In this document: positions 10,500 to 20,190 of the stretch, one piece after another
Layout of the letters: every line of letters begins with the position of its first letter
Position numbering within the stretch: the first letter of the stretch is position 1
Source of the DNA: Plicaturopsis crispa FD-325 SS-3
Lineage: Eukaryota; Basidiomycota; Agaricomycetes; Amylocorticiales; Amylocorticiaceae
Length of the DNA: 47,911 bases
Assembly (NCBI GenBank): GCA_000827205.1
Contig: KN832565.1
Span: 31,546-79,456, forward strand
Direction of reading: 5' to 3'
The notes under the pieces: model-generated
Told to the model about the DNA's origin: nothing
Seen by the model: only the letters and a program-made list of their open reading frames with translations
Databases searched by the model: none
Program-made: the position numbers and the translations under genes

Positions 10500-11876
10500 T
10501 TAAATCTTCACGAGATACAGCCTAACGCGCTCGCGTAGCCAGGCCACACTGTCACCCGCAGGCAAGGAAGATTCCGGGCTCTTCAAGATCAAGAAGCGGA
10601 GGGGCAAACTCTCGCCGACGAGACGCGTGGTGACAGTCGGGGTGAAATCCGCCGTCCGTAACGACTCGTGGGTCTCGATCTCGAGCACTTGGAGACGAGG
10701 CCAAAGGGGGCGCGAATGCTCGTCCGTTTTGCTGAACAGGGGCAGGTAGACATTGAGGTCCCAACATTGCCGCAGCGTCACATAGCTGACGTTTGGGAAG
10801 ATGCGCATCAGATCTTCCGTGAGATCTGTCTCCTCGAGCGTCAGGGTTTCGACGCTCGGAACTGTGTTAAAACGCAGCATGAAGTCCGTGAGGTGCTCGA
10901 TGAGCGCGGCGTCAACGGTCCGCAGGATGACGTGCTGCAGGGACGGCATCCAGCAGATGGTCATCGCCGATGTGAGGTAGTGGGTGTCGGTGTTGAAGCC
11001 GTCGTACGGGGGCTTGAAGTCGAAGGTCGTGAGGCGCGGAAGCTTAATGAAGCTGTCGACGCCGTTGAGCGGCTCGCTGAAGAAGTCGGTCAGGCAGTCG
11101 GTTATTTTGAGGGTTTTAAGCGAATCGGCGTCCGTCAGGACCGCCTTTAGCGCGGCGGTCATGATGTGCCAGGGCTCCGAGTCCTCAACTGGGATCGTGG
11201 GGGTCTCGATGATGTGCAACGTCTCTAGTGACCGTAGTGGCATCGGGAAGATGCACGCGGACAAAAGCTTTCCGCTCAGCACAAGGCTCGTCAGCTTCGG
11301 CAAGCCGCCTGTGAACAAAGGCCAGTCCTGATCAAACAGCCGCTCGGTATCCTCCTCGCAGTCGATGTGGACGAGCTCAAGATGCGTGAGGTTTGGGGCG
11401 TATAGCTTATCCCAGTCGCGCAGCATCATGCACCAGACGTCGCGCACGACCAGAGTGGCCCAGCGGTGAACGTGCGGAGTAAGCTTGTAGAAAGACAGGT
11501 CATCTTCGTACCAGGTGTCGATATGCAGGAGGCAGGATCCGGACCTTTCGAGGAAGACGTCGAGGAGGCTAGGCGGGAATTTACTATACAGTGTACGACC
11601 GGAGTGGATGCGAGTCCATAACATGGGCATGCCGATCGCTGCTGCGCGCCAGTGGCGGCAAACATGGGAGATTGTAACCTGAGATGGCAGCTCCTTGTCG
11701 CCAAACTCGGTTGGGCCGTAAAGAAAGATTTCCCCGAGTATCTCGTTTGGAAGCCACGATATAGAGACGGTCCTGCCGGTGGCGCTGGCAAGCGTGCGTT
11801 TCGCAACCTCGTCGTGCTGGGGTAGATGCAGTATCGACTCGGGGTCGCCAGGTGTGGTATTGTGCTCCTCTTGCAT
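10500..11876 (-). CDS. F-box/LRR-like protein, copy 2 of tandem duplicate
   Basis: One coding exon of 458 residues. I start at the ATG at 11876 (MQEEHN), which aligns with MPEEYK of copy 1. F-box motif at about residues 35-85: ISWLPNEILGEIFLYG, VTISHVCRHWRAAAIG, LWTRIHSG. Leucine-rich segments include LTHLELVHIDCE, LKTLKITDCLTDF and WPRLQVLEIETHE. The 5'-UTR intron at 11893-11963 begins GTGCGT and ends CTTGTAG. Family role: Skp1-binding substrate receptor of SCF ligases. Compared with copy 1, the F-box is better kept than the LRR-like part, the pattern expected when substrate recognition diversifies. Intact frame; function inferred only. Confidence 0.85.
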   Translation of the reverse strand: MQEEHNTTPGDPESILHLPQHDEVAKRTLASATGRTVSISWLPNEILGEIFLYGPTEFGDKELPSQVTISHVCRHWRAAAIGMPMLWTRIHSGRTLYSKFPPSLLDVFLERSGSCLLHIDTWYEDDLSFYKLTPHVHRWATLVVRDVWCMMLRDWDKLYAPNLTHLELVHIDCEEDTERLFDQDWPLFTGGLPKLTSLVLSGKLLSACIFPMPLRSLETLHIIETPTIPVEDSEPWHIMTAALKAVLTDADSLKTLKITDCLTDFFSEPLNGVDSFIKLPRLTTFDFKPPYDGFNTDTHYLTSAMTICWMPSLQHVILRTVDAALIEHLTDFMLRFNTVPSVETLTLEETDLTEDLMRIFPNVSYVTLRQCWDLNVYLPLFSKTDEHSRPLWPRLQVLEIETHESLRTADFTPTVTTRLVGESLPLRFLILKSPESSLPAGDSVAWLRERVRLYLVKI

Positions 11877-11963
11877 TTTCGGAGATGCGAAGCTACAAGG
11901 ATAACTTTTATGGACGTAGTCAATATGAGATCGTCCCGAGAATGTGACGCGCTTTCTACGCAC

Positions 11964-12633
11964 CTTCTAGTAAGCGAGGCCCTTGGACGATTGAACAGTC
12001 GTCTATCACTCGTTTATTCGAATCCGATGTGGGTCTGACTGTGAGGGCTTGGAATGTCGCCGTGTAGTGTCTGTATCTCTGGACGCACACTGAAGTGAGT
12101 AAAATTACGACTGAGCTCAAATGAAGAGGGTACTTACCCGTGTGCTGGGATCCCTCCAGATTCGCGTCACAAGCTCTTCCCTCGACCGGAAATGACTGGA
12201 AGAATGTGAGCATTGACTTCTCATTTATGAGACAGTAAGAACAGCGTACATTTGCGAGCCGTCTGGGCGCGTCGTCCGTATACGTGGTCTTGGACAGCTT
12301 TATGGTCGAGTTTACTAGGCCTCAGGAGGTGTCCAAAACACGATCAAAACCAAGTGCAGAGCAGAATGAAACGAACGAAAAAATATTCGTGCAAGCAAGT
12401 GGCGGTCGAGTTTCGAAAGTGTCTTGCTCTTGAGCTCGTCGCGACGGAGTTCTACGGCCCGAAGTAGCCGCCATGCGCCATCCTCGACGACGTTCCACGA
12501 GGCTCGCAAGCGTCTACCCTACATCCTCAGCCTGCCCCCGTACGCGTCCCGTAATATACAGATATATTACCCGTAATCCCCAAGATGAAAAATAGCATCG
12601 CCAAGTCGAAGTAAATCTACGGGACCCAAAAGT
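11964..12633. other. Intergenic region
   Basis: Holds the upstream flank of the copy-2 F-box gene (to about 12140) and the 3' flank of the GDSL esterase gene, both transcribed leftward. No other gene, RNA or repeat is supported. Confidence 0.45.
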
Positions 12634-13967
12634 TCACGGCACCACGCAGCTGCTGAGCACCTCCTCGACATAATCCGCCATAATCCGGTGCGTCTCCTTG
12701 CTCGGATGCCTAGTGCACCGTCAAATCAGTACCACATAAATGCTTGCAGCCACAGGAGTGGAACCGGCACCCACCTCGGGATCCAATAGAAATAATGCTC
12801 CGGGTCATCGCACTCCGGGTCAATCGTCGCCCCTTGCACGCAATTGTCCGTACTCGTATACCCAAACGCCTCATACCCCGGCGGGCCATCGAGCACGCCG
12901 TCCCATATGCGCGCAAAGTCCGCAAACGCGACGTCCAAGCGCGAGGCGTTGGTGTGGAAGGCGTGGAGGCCGTCGAAGATGGACTGCTTGTACGCCTCGC
13001 CGGCGGCGGAGTGCGCGCCGCGGCCGTAGACGTCGGTGATGAGGAATGCGCGCGCGTTGGTGGGGGCGGAGGAGAGGATGGATATTTGGTTCAGGATGGC
13101 TTGGGCTGCTTGGGGCATGTGGTCGCCGTCGACTGTTGCAATGTTAGCTGATAATTTCAACCAGAAATCCATCCTTACTCTTCGACGCCTCGTAATCGCT
13201 AATCATTGCGAGGTGAGCTACATATTCGATGAGGGGCGGGAAGGAAAAAACGCACTTGATCCCAAAGAATATCGTGTACAGAGTGGTGTTTGGGTCCAAT
13301 TTATTATCTTGAGTGACAAAAGTGTTCACTAAGAATGAGCGAAAGTAAGCGACAATGTTGCACGACAGAGACCAAAGGGATGTGCACCTTGGCCCAAGAA
13401 ATCTACTCTCGTTGGGTTGCTAGGCCACAAACTCAAGTCTGTGCAAGCTCCCGCTTCCTGAGATTTAGTCAAAAGTGAGCACCGGTACCAAAGTATATTA
13501 TTGTATCATGCATGAAATTCCCTCAGTGAAATAAGAAGAGGAACGCACAGCATAGTCCATCAGCCGTGCACCAATATCCGACGCAATGCCCTCGATCCAC
13601 ACCGGTCCGTTCGTAGAGCGGTTGCCCGCGAGCGAGCTGGGCGGAGTAAGGACGGGCGGGCGAAGAGCAGATCCGTTCTGAATTCCGCCGTCGGTATAAG
13701 AATCCTGTGCATTCCCTCAATCAACGATCCCGAGAGCACAGTACCACAGGAATGACTACTTACGCCGAATGAGACGATCGTCTTGTACGCGTTCAAGTTG
13801 AGCCCCGCGTTCACATCTGTGACATTGCCTGCTAGAGGTCCGCATTTCGGGCTCACCGCGAGATGGATGCCGTCGTTAGAGCCCTGGCGTGCATCCAGAG
13901 ACCTCGCGCGCGCAGTCGCCGACAACAGCAGGAATAAACCTGCGCACAGAGCAGACAAACGAGCCAT
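12634..13967 (-). CDS. Secreted GDSL-type esterase/lipase (CE16-like)
   Basis: Seven exons give 318 residues: 13764-13967, 13549-13704, 13388-13457, 13256-13328, 13179-13198, 12775-13132 and 12634-12709; one exon is only 20 nt. All introns are GT-AG. An N-terminal signal peptide (ARLSALCAGLFLLLSATARA) is followed by SFGDSYTDGG, placing the catalytic serine at residue 70, exactly across the first intron. Conserved block V motifs follow in order: NGPVWIEGIA, LWPSNPTRVDFLGQ, TTLYTIFFGIND, GDHMPQAAQ, and near the C-terminus RHPSKETHRIMADYV with the probable catalytic histidine at 295. This order matches basidiomycete carbohydrate esterases of the CE16/GDSL group, which remove acetyl groups from plant polysaccharide fragments outside the cell. 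Substrate is inferred from family, and a general lipase role is possible. A TATA box lies about 60 bp upstream. Confidence 0.9.
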
Positions 13968-14024
13968 AGATGAGAGCGCTAGCGAGAACAACAACAGCTA
14001 TTGATACTCACGACATCGACTTCC

Positions 14025-14034
14025 TTTATATAAA
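14025..14034 (-). promoter_or_regulatory. TATA box of the GDSL esterase gene
   Basis: TTTATATAAA sits 58-67 bp upstream of the esterase ATG on the minus strand, the distance expected for a fungal TATA element with a short leader. It is the clearest core-promoter motif in the window and fits an inducible secreted-enzyme gene. Confidence 0.65.
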
Positions 14035-14855
14035 TGCCCGTTTCGAGGGCCGGTGGACGGATGTCCTGCATGGCGATTTCGACATCGTTCGGCGATCTAG
14101 AGCACGAAGTGTATAGGACAACAACGCACCATTGGGTAACGAGCGCACGCCGACGGCAGTAGCACAGAGGCTATTGCTGGACGCGAAGCGTAATTACAGT
14201 AACGTCCGGCCCCGTGCTTAGATTAACGCTGCGAATGGGATCAGGTGGCCAGCAGCACACAAGGCGAGCCATAACGAGTGTCGAGGTGCTGAAGCGTACC
14301 AATGGCAGGCTGAGAGTCTGAGAGCAATTGTGTTGAGATGATGGCGGAGACTGGGAAGGCGTACGTCCGCACTTGACGCGCGACATGATGGGCAATATCG
14401 CTATACCGAAGAGGGTCAGCTGGGCAGTGGGCATGCGTATTGACGGCAGCAGGAACGGCGAGAGGTTCTGTTCTTTCGTCGAATGCTCGTTGTTCGGGTG
14501 ATGTGGCTGGGAGGAAGGCGGATATGATTCACGTGCCCCGACGCAGCCACACGATCCGACCCATCCGCATACAGGCGTCGGCCATGGTATGGCTGGGCTT
14601 GGAACAGAGGGTCACCCATGTAGAGATCGAACATAGGCCTAGGATCACCGTAACAGCCTGTAATAAATACATGGTCGGAGTTGAACATGCGAATTGTAGC
14701 GTCCAAATAAAATCTCCTGCGATAGCACTCTGCCTTCACACAAACGACGATATCAGCGATGGAAGGGAAGTAGGAGTCCGAATTGACATACTTGCCAATA
14801 GCTTGCGCTACGTTGTGTGTACTGTTGCTACCGGGGCACCAGCTAGGTAACCCCT
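14035..14855. other. Intergenic region between esterase and GLTP-fold genes
   Basis: About 820 bp, upstream of the esterase and downstream of the GLTP-like gene (both minus). Open frames such as the one at 14440-14850 have no recognisable motif. No repeat or RNA seen. Confidence 0.4.
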
Positions 14856-15744
14856 TCAAATCCGACCCCACCCCCCATCTTCTAACCATGCGCGTACACC
14901 CTGAACGACCTTGCCAAGTCCCTCCAGCCACCGCTCGAGTGCCGGCTCGAAATGGGCAGGCGGACCCTGATCGGGTGGCGCCTGCGACAGACGCGCAAGG
15001 AAGACGGGACGCGTAGGCGTCGAACGAAGCGCGATCTACGCAGAACAGTTGTCAGAACGAACCCGGGCCCGTGAAGCAGAAGTGGCATGCGTACGTATAT
15101 GACCCCGCGGACACCCCATCCGTGGTGTTTTTTCAGCACCTCGTCGTACGCATGCCGGAAGGAGAGATGGAGGGGCGTGGATGGATTTGCGAGCGTGTGC
15201 TCGAGCGCGATATGCGTGAATGTGAGTGCTCTAGAAATATACGTGAGCGAATGAATATTATTTGCATACGAAGGATACACGTACCGTACGAGACGGACGA
15301 GACAGCCGCACGCGTATCCGTGCCCATCTGACTTCTCGGATTCTACGAGTGCCTGCAGGGTATTTGAGCGCGGAGGGTGTTGTCCGTGACGTTCACGAAG
15401 CCCCTACGCGTGCCTCAGTAAGACTACGCGCACAGTTCGGAGCAAAAAAAACACACCGATATATTTCCTTGCATGTCGTGTTGCACGAACGCGAACACGC
15501 TCGAACCAAGCAGATCTTCGCGTACAAAAGATGGTTGGTCCTGCTTTACACCCGTAGACAGATGAAGCACTCACCGAAAAGCGTCACTAGACCGTCTGCC
15601 GCCTCTAAGAATTGGAGGGTGTCCACCCCGTCAGAGGTCACCGGCACATCTGCGAAGGACTGGGAGCGCCTATGTTAGCCCCAGCGTTCGGACACTCAGA
15701 CACTGCAGCGAGCTCACCTTCACGGTCTCAAAATACGGCGCCAT
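14856..15744 (-). CDS. Glycolipid-transfer-protein-fold lipid carrier
   Basis: Six exons (15718-15744, 15575-15659, 15457-15515, 15285-15403, 15095-15230, 14856-15035) encode 201 residues, the usual length for the GLTP family. The N-terminus MAPYFETVK-SFADVPV and FLEAADGLVTLF are typical of fungal GLTPs. The helix with the headgroup-binding Asp and Asn reads HDMQGNISGLRER (Asp51, Asn55), and the conserved His is His133 in LKKHHGW. At the position of the lysine that follows Asp/Asn in GLTP there is Gly58, and the tryptophan that stacks on the sugar is replaced by Arg94 in LVRLVRAL. Arginine at that position and the motif PTRPVFL are features I recall from ceramide-1-phosphate transfer proteins. 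It should move a sphingolipid between membranes in the cytosol; which one is uncertain. All splice sites are GT-AG. Confidence 0.85.
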
Positions 15745-16203
15745 GTCCGATTCGACGTAAAGTGAGCTAGTGGTTCGAATGCAAAGTACTCAATGCCGGC
15801 GTCGTGCTGAACGCGGGATATCGATCCAGCTAACACGAGGCAAGCGTTGACCTGCAGCAAGGCAAACACGGTGGTGCACCACGTCAAGCTCCTATGTCCT
15901 GGTAAAGGGCTCCATAAACCTGGGGCCGCAGTTCATGGCTTTGTTGGTGGGAGTACAAGCAGGCGTGCATAGAATCGTTTTTGAACGTCGCAAGTTTCAA
16001 AGGCCAGCCACGTGGGGCAAGTCGCAGACGTCCGCAGACGCGTCCATCGTTCGCGTCGCGCGGACGCGTAAATTCAAAGCGTGGTCAACGAGGGAAAGTG
16101 ATAATCGTTGATAATTGCACGGTAAGATGATGCAGAGCAGTACACAGTCTTGTAATGTAATAATCCGTTGATAATCATAATGGTATCCTCATATAATGGG
16201 TAT
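15745..16203. other. Intergenic region
   Basis: About 460 bp upstream of the GLTP-like gene and downstream of the acidic-tail F-box gene. Nothing further recognised. Confidence 0.4.
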
Positions 16204-17799
16204 TCAGAAGTCCATCCTGTCATCCAGGTCGCTGGTCGAGTCCATGTCATCATCGTCATCCGAGGAGTCGTCGTCGTCGTCTTCGTACGCGACATTCTCA
16301 TCCACCACAAACACCTCATCCGCAAGGCCATCCAGACGCCACCCTTCGACAGCACAGACCTCCCCGAGCAACAGCGTCGCGCCGTGACATCCTACGGTCA
16401 TCGAAGCCCACGGGCGGACAGCTAGCTGCTCCGCGTAGTCCATCAGGCAAGACCGCTGCCCGAGGAACGAGGCGAGCTGGTTGGGGTCGGCGTGGGTGAG
16501 CGAGAAACGCGTGACGGTAGCCGCGGGGAGCGTCTGCGGGGGCAGGCCGGAGCATTTGGTGGCGGCGGCGGCGGCGCGGTTCGGGATCCCCATGTTCAGG
16601 GCGTGCAGCAGCGCCGCGTCGGGGCGATCCACGTCGAGGGTCTTGAGCGAAGAGAAGGCCATCAGAACGCGAACGGGCACCAGAAGGCGGGGATCCATTG
16701 TGCGGCCGATAAACGTCTCGAGCCGGTAAACGTCGATGCCGTCTTCGGGAGCGTTGAACACGATGTTCTGCAGTATGAGGTGCTCGATGGCATGCAGCGG
16801 AAGCGGCATGTAGTTGATCAGCGCGTCGAAGAGCGGCGTCGCGTCGCTGTCTTCCTCCGCGAAGTGCACGGTGTTGAGGTCCGCCAGCACGAGCGTGCGC
16901 AGTTGCGGTGCGTTTATCGAGAGGACCAGCGCGATGGTCTCAAGCGGCTCCGTGTACCCGAGAGTGAGCGCCTTCAGGGCGGGGAGCGTGACGATGTCGA
17001 GCTCGCCGACGACGTCGAAGTGCACGGGCGCCCCGCCTTGGATTTCGAGCCGCTCGAGGGTGCCGGCGTTGGCGCGGAGGAGGCGGCACATCTCGCCGTG
17101 CGTGAGGCGTACGTCCCGCGCCATATGGCTCAGGGTCAGGGACGTCAGCGTCGTCGGAGAGCATTGCGACCAAAGGAGATGGGTCCCCACGAACGACATG
17201 TTTCTCAGCCGGGGTAGCGACGGGGCAAGCACCGACTGCCGCAGCGCACGGGGCCAGAATTCGTCGTTGAAAGGTTGGCTGGCCGCGTACTCCATGTTCC
17301 AGGTTTCCAGAAGTGGCATCGAGGCATGCGACAGCTCCGATAGCACGAAAAGCATACTGGGCCAGGTGTTTGCGACTAGTGAGACTTCTCGGAAGCGGTG
17401 AGCGTGTGGGAGGAGCGAAGAAAAGAGCTCGAAGGGAATGTTTGCGGGATCCAGCATGTCGACATTAGACGTCCGCCTGCGAAGGTCCAGACGTACGTCG
17501 AGGGGCAGAACACCGGAGCGGGCAATAGACATCTGCACCAGGGGAAATTCGAGGTCATAGAGATCGTCGTCCTTCGTGTGAAAAGCCTTGTTTGGGGAGA
17601 CCGAGATAGTCGTCCATAGGGTAGGTGTCATGAGCGCGACGTCGTGCCATTGCTTGCATACTTGTGAGGCGAGGATGGGAAACATGGGGTCCGGCGAGTC
17701 GTAAGTTCCAATCTGGAAGATGTTATGCAGCACATCTGCGGGAATCTGGCGAGCGCCCAGCGCTTGTGTGGGTACATTGAACTTGTAGATGACAGGCAT
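16204..17799 (-). CDS. F-box-like protein with acidic C-terminal tail
   Basis: One coding exon, 531 residues, ATG at 17799 (MPVIYKFNV). The F-box-like motif at about residues 18-70 reads IPADVLHNIFQIGTY, LASQVCKQWHDVALM, LWTTISV. Leucine-rich segments follow (LRNMSFVGTHLL, LERLEIQGGAP, LKALTLGYTEP, IEHLILQNIVF, LKTLDVDRP). The last 30 residues are extraordinarily acidic, with two runs of five aspartates around serines, unlike the other F-box genes here. A 5'-UTR intron is likely at 17807-17859 (GTGCGC to TTCAG), and a TATATAAG motif lies further upstream. Role by family: SCF substrate receptor. The acidic tail could bind a basic partner or affect stability; that is inference. Confidence 0.85.
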   Translation of the reverse strand: MPVIYKFNVPTQALGARQIPADVLHNIFQIGTYDSPDPMFPILASQVCKQWHDVALMTPTLWTTISVSPNKAFHTKDDDLYDLEFPLVQMSIARSGVLPLDVRLDLRRRTSNVDMLDPANIPFELFSSLLPHAHRFREVSLVANTWPSMLFVLSELSHASMPLLETWNMEYAASQPFNDEFWPRALRQSVLAPSLPRLRNMSFVGTHLLWSQCSPTTLTSLTLSHMARDVRLTHGEMCRLLRANAGTLERLEIQGGAPVHFDVVGELDIVTLPALKALTLGYTEPLETIALVLSINAPQLRTLVLADLNTVHFAEEDSDATPLFDALINYMPLPLHAIEHLILQNIVFNAPEDGIDVYRLETFIGRTMDPRLLVPVRVLMAFSSLKTLDVDRPDAALLHALNMGIPNRAAAAATKCSGLPPQTLPAATVTRFSLTHADPNQLASFLGQRSCLMDYAEQLAVRPWASMTVGCHGATLLLGEVCAVEGWRLDGLADEVFVVDENVAYEDDDDDSSDDDDDMDSTSDLDDRMDF

Positions 17800-17946
17800 G
17801 ATTGTGCTGAACACAGATGTGGTCAGTGAGAGAACTAGCCGTTTCAGCTAGATGCGCACCTAGAGCTGGTAGTCTTTGCAGATATACAGTGTCTATTAGA
17901 TGAGCGTAGGAAATTGGGGAAAAGAGTGAGTGCGGACGACGGGAGT

Positions 17947-17954
17947 CTTATATA
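17947..17954 (-). promoter_or_regulatory. Candidate TATA box of the acidic-tail F-box gene
   Basis: TATATAAG on the minus strand, about 150 bp upstream of the ATG. With the predicted 53-nt 5'-UTR intron removed, the leader would be about 65-70 nt if transcription begins some 30 bp downstream of the motif. Confidence 0.45.
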
Positions 17955-18847
17955 GAGCACCGACAGTGCTTTCGCCAAGTCGGGACACCAAAGCGGCCAC
18001 CCAATCATGTCGGGTGGCCAACTACAAAGAGGCGGCACGAGTGTGGACAAGTGGACTGCGCGTGCCACGATGCACCAAAGCGAGACCTCTTCACAGTCAA
18101 AGCTCGGCCAAAGCGAATTCACGCCATTGTCGTGTCCGAGCTGTGATCACGCACCTCGATTCGGCTGAGATTGAGATGGCTGCACGGCTCGAGGAAAGGT
18201 ACCGCTGGGCACATCTCGAGTGATTTTGTGACAACATCTGGGGGAAAAGGCGGTGGTCCCTTCGTCCACAGGCATGCCGCTCGCGAAACAATATCTAGTA
18301 GTGGTCCTCTGCTCGAAGCCATGGTCATTTCCCAGAGATTCAGCATATTAAGACTTACTGCTAATTACCATGGAATCCCATCGATAGACGACGGTGGATC
18401 GTAGGTCACCAGTGACGGGGTGTTGCATAAGCGCGCACGCCGCGACCAACGTTAACCTTGACAAACCGTCCCGACTGCAGGCTCAAACAAGGCTCAGCCG
18501 TGATGATGGCACCGCCGAGCATAGGAGCCGTGTCATCGTGTGCTAGAGGAGTGGGCTGAATGGCTGTAGGGCTCGCACGCATGAGCGATTGCTGAGATGA
18601 AAGACGGCATTGCAACTAAGTGGTTAAAGTGTTCAAAGTTTTAAGTGATGAACGCAAACCTAAGGACGTCAAAGATTATACTGATAATTCAAACTCAGAT
18701 GTGATCGTCCATTGAAGAAGATTACAAAAGACTACAAATCCATTGCAAATTCAATACAAAAGGCTTCAAGTAAATTGAAGCGCCGCTTAAAACGCATTGA
18801 TCGACGAAATCTTCACATTTGCACCGCGCACGTCCTCATCACCGCCA
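17955..18847. other. Divergent intergenic region upstream of the eL8 gene
   Basis: About 900 bp between the F-box gene (minus) and the ribosomal protein gene (plus). The final 250 bp before the leader are clearly A-rich compared with the rest of the window, as expected for a strong nucleosome-poor promoter. No gene is supported; a minus-strand frame at 18119-18346 is discussed under rejected items. Confidence 0.4.
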
Positions 18848-18850
18848 ACA

Positions 18851-18893
18851 ACCCTCTCCTCTATCTCCTCCCTCCTCAAGACACCCCTTCAAA
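18851..18893 (+). promoter_or_regulatory. Pyrimidine-rich leader of the ribosomal protein gene
   Basis: A run of almost only C and T (18851-18877) precedes the start codon by about 15-40 bp. CT-rich tracts at the transcription start are common in highly expressed filamentous-fungal genes. Here it supports the choice of the ATG at 18894. Confidence 0.55.
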
Positions 18894-20190
18894 ATGGTAA
18901 GCCAAGCCGTCTCGATGCCCGCGATCGGCTCTAGCAAACGTCGTATCCTCTAAAACACTCCCAAGAGGATGGATGGTAAGTCTTTCACCCGGATGTACAC
19001 CGTACGCGATCTCCCGATCTAACGTATCTTTTTCCCGCAGACGTACAGCATGCACTGGAACTCGTTCGAGTATCCCTGTCATACAGCTGAGCCTTTTAGG
19101 CAATGACGCTACCCATGCTGGGCCCGCACTCTTCACCGGGTGCGGGCGCTAGAGCTCCGCGGGCGACGCGTATCCGTGTTATAAGCACTGCGCTGACCCC
19201 CCGTCTCAATGACCAGCCCCCCAAGAAAGCCGGATCCGGAAAGAAGCCCGCCCCTGCGCCCGCCGCAGCCGGCAAGGCCCCCAAGGCCGTCCGCAACCCC
19301 CTCTTCGAGTCGAAGCCCAAAAACTTCGGCATTGGTACGGTTGTCCCTCATCCGTCTCCTCGGTTCTTTGGCTGATAGATTGGTGTGAAGGCCAGGACAT
19401 CCAGCACAAGACCGACTTGACGCGTTTCGTCAAGTGGCCCGAATACGTCCGCCTGCAGCGCCAGAAGGTCATCCTGCACCAGCGCCTGAAGGTTCCCCCC
19501 GCCATCGCGCAGTTCTCGCACACGCTCGACAAGAACACGGCGACCCAGCTTTTCAAGCTCCTCAACAAGTACCGTCCGGAGTCGAAGCAGGAGAAGAAGG
19601 CGCGTCTTGAGGCTACTGCCAAGGCCACCGCTGAGGAGAAGGAGAAGAGCGCTAAGGTCAGTAAGCTTTATCGGCTGCCTTGCTGCACGCACTGAACCTT
19701 TCGCAGGACTCCAAGAAGCCCTTGTTCGTCAAGTACGGACTCAACCACACCGTCGCCCTCATCGAGGCGAAGAAGGCGGCGCTCGTCCTCATCGCACACG
19801 ATGTTGACCCCATTGAGCTCGTCGTGTTCATCCCCGCGCTCTGCCGCAAGATGGGTGTCCCCTACGTTATCGTCAAGGGCAAGGCCCGTCTCGGCACCGT
19901 CGTCCACAAAAAGACCGCCGCTGTCCTCGCCATCCAGGAGGTCCGCTCCGAGGACGAGCGCGAGCTCGCCACGCTCGTGAGCGCTGCCAAGGCCAACTTG
20001 TACGTTGCATTTTCCCTCGTGTTGTCCTCGGGCGCCATCTAATTCATTGCCATGTAGCTCGGACAAGTACGAGGAGCAGCGCAGGCAGTGGGGTGGAGGA
20101 CTCCGTGGCAACAAGTCGACCCAGATGCTCCGCAAGCGTGCTAAGGCTGCCGGTACCACCGTCTCTGCCGCCACCATTGGCAAGCTCTAG
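18894..20190 (+). CDS. RPL8: 60S ribosomal protein L8 (eL8, L7a family)
   Basis: Five exons (18894-18896, 19217-19334, 19391-19656, 19707-19999, 20058-20190) give 270 residues. The first coding exon is only the ATG; a 320-nt intron separates it from [10 protein letters not shown]. The basic N-terminus is followed by [45 protein letters not shown] and [13 protein letters not shown], all hallmarks of eukaryotic L7a. The L7Ae RNA-binding fold is at about residues 130-215: [48 protein letters not shown]. It belongs to the large ribosomal subunit and binds rRNA near the 5.8S/25S region. The C-terminus [14 protein letters not shown] is typical. Very high confidence in identity; only intron 1 boundaries rest on consensus (GTAAGC, ACCAG). 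Confidence 0.97.

Larger units (their letters stand above)
7900..12140. repeat. Tandem segmental duplication carrying two F-box genes
   Basis: Two head-to-tail units of about 1.8-2 kb, near 7900-9870 and 10330-12140, match across 3' flank, whole coding sequence, 5'-UTR intron and upstream flank. Similarity outside the coding parts is patchy but in the same order, showing that the unit was DNA and not a processed copy. Boundaries are estimated by eye to within about 100 bp. Confidence 0.7.

Noticed and set aside
7282-11963. In-frame upstream extensions of the F-box genes using GTG starts
   Set aside because: Nuclear fungal genes start at ATG, and these stretches lie inside predicted 5'-UTR introns shared by paralogs.
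15765-15785. GTGGTTCGAATGC resembling a tRNA T-loop
   Set aside because: No acceptor stem, anticodon arm or D-loop could be fitted in the upstream 60 bases.
18119-18346. Minus-strand frame with LWTKGPPPFPPDVVTKSLEM, somewhat like the region after an F-box
   Set aside because: Only one short stretch resembles such proteins, with no F-box and no LRR around it; similarity by eye is too weak to call a relic.
18897-19216. Possible C/D-box snoRNA in the first intron of the ribosomal protein gene
   Set aside because: A CTGA D-like box is present but no good RTGATGA box or terminal stem could be paired with it.
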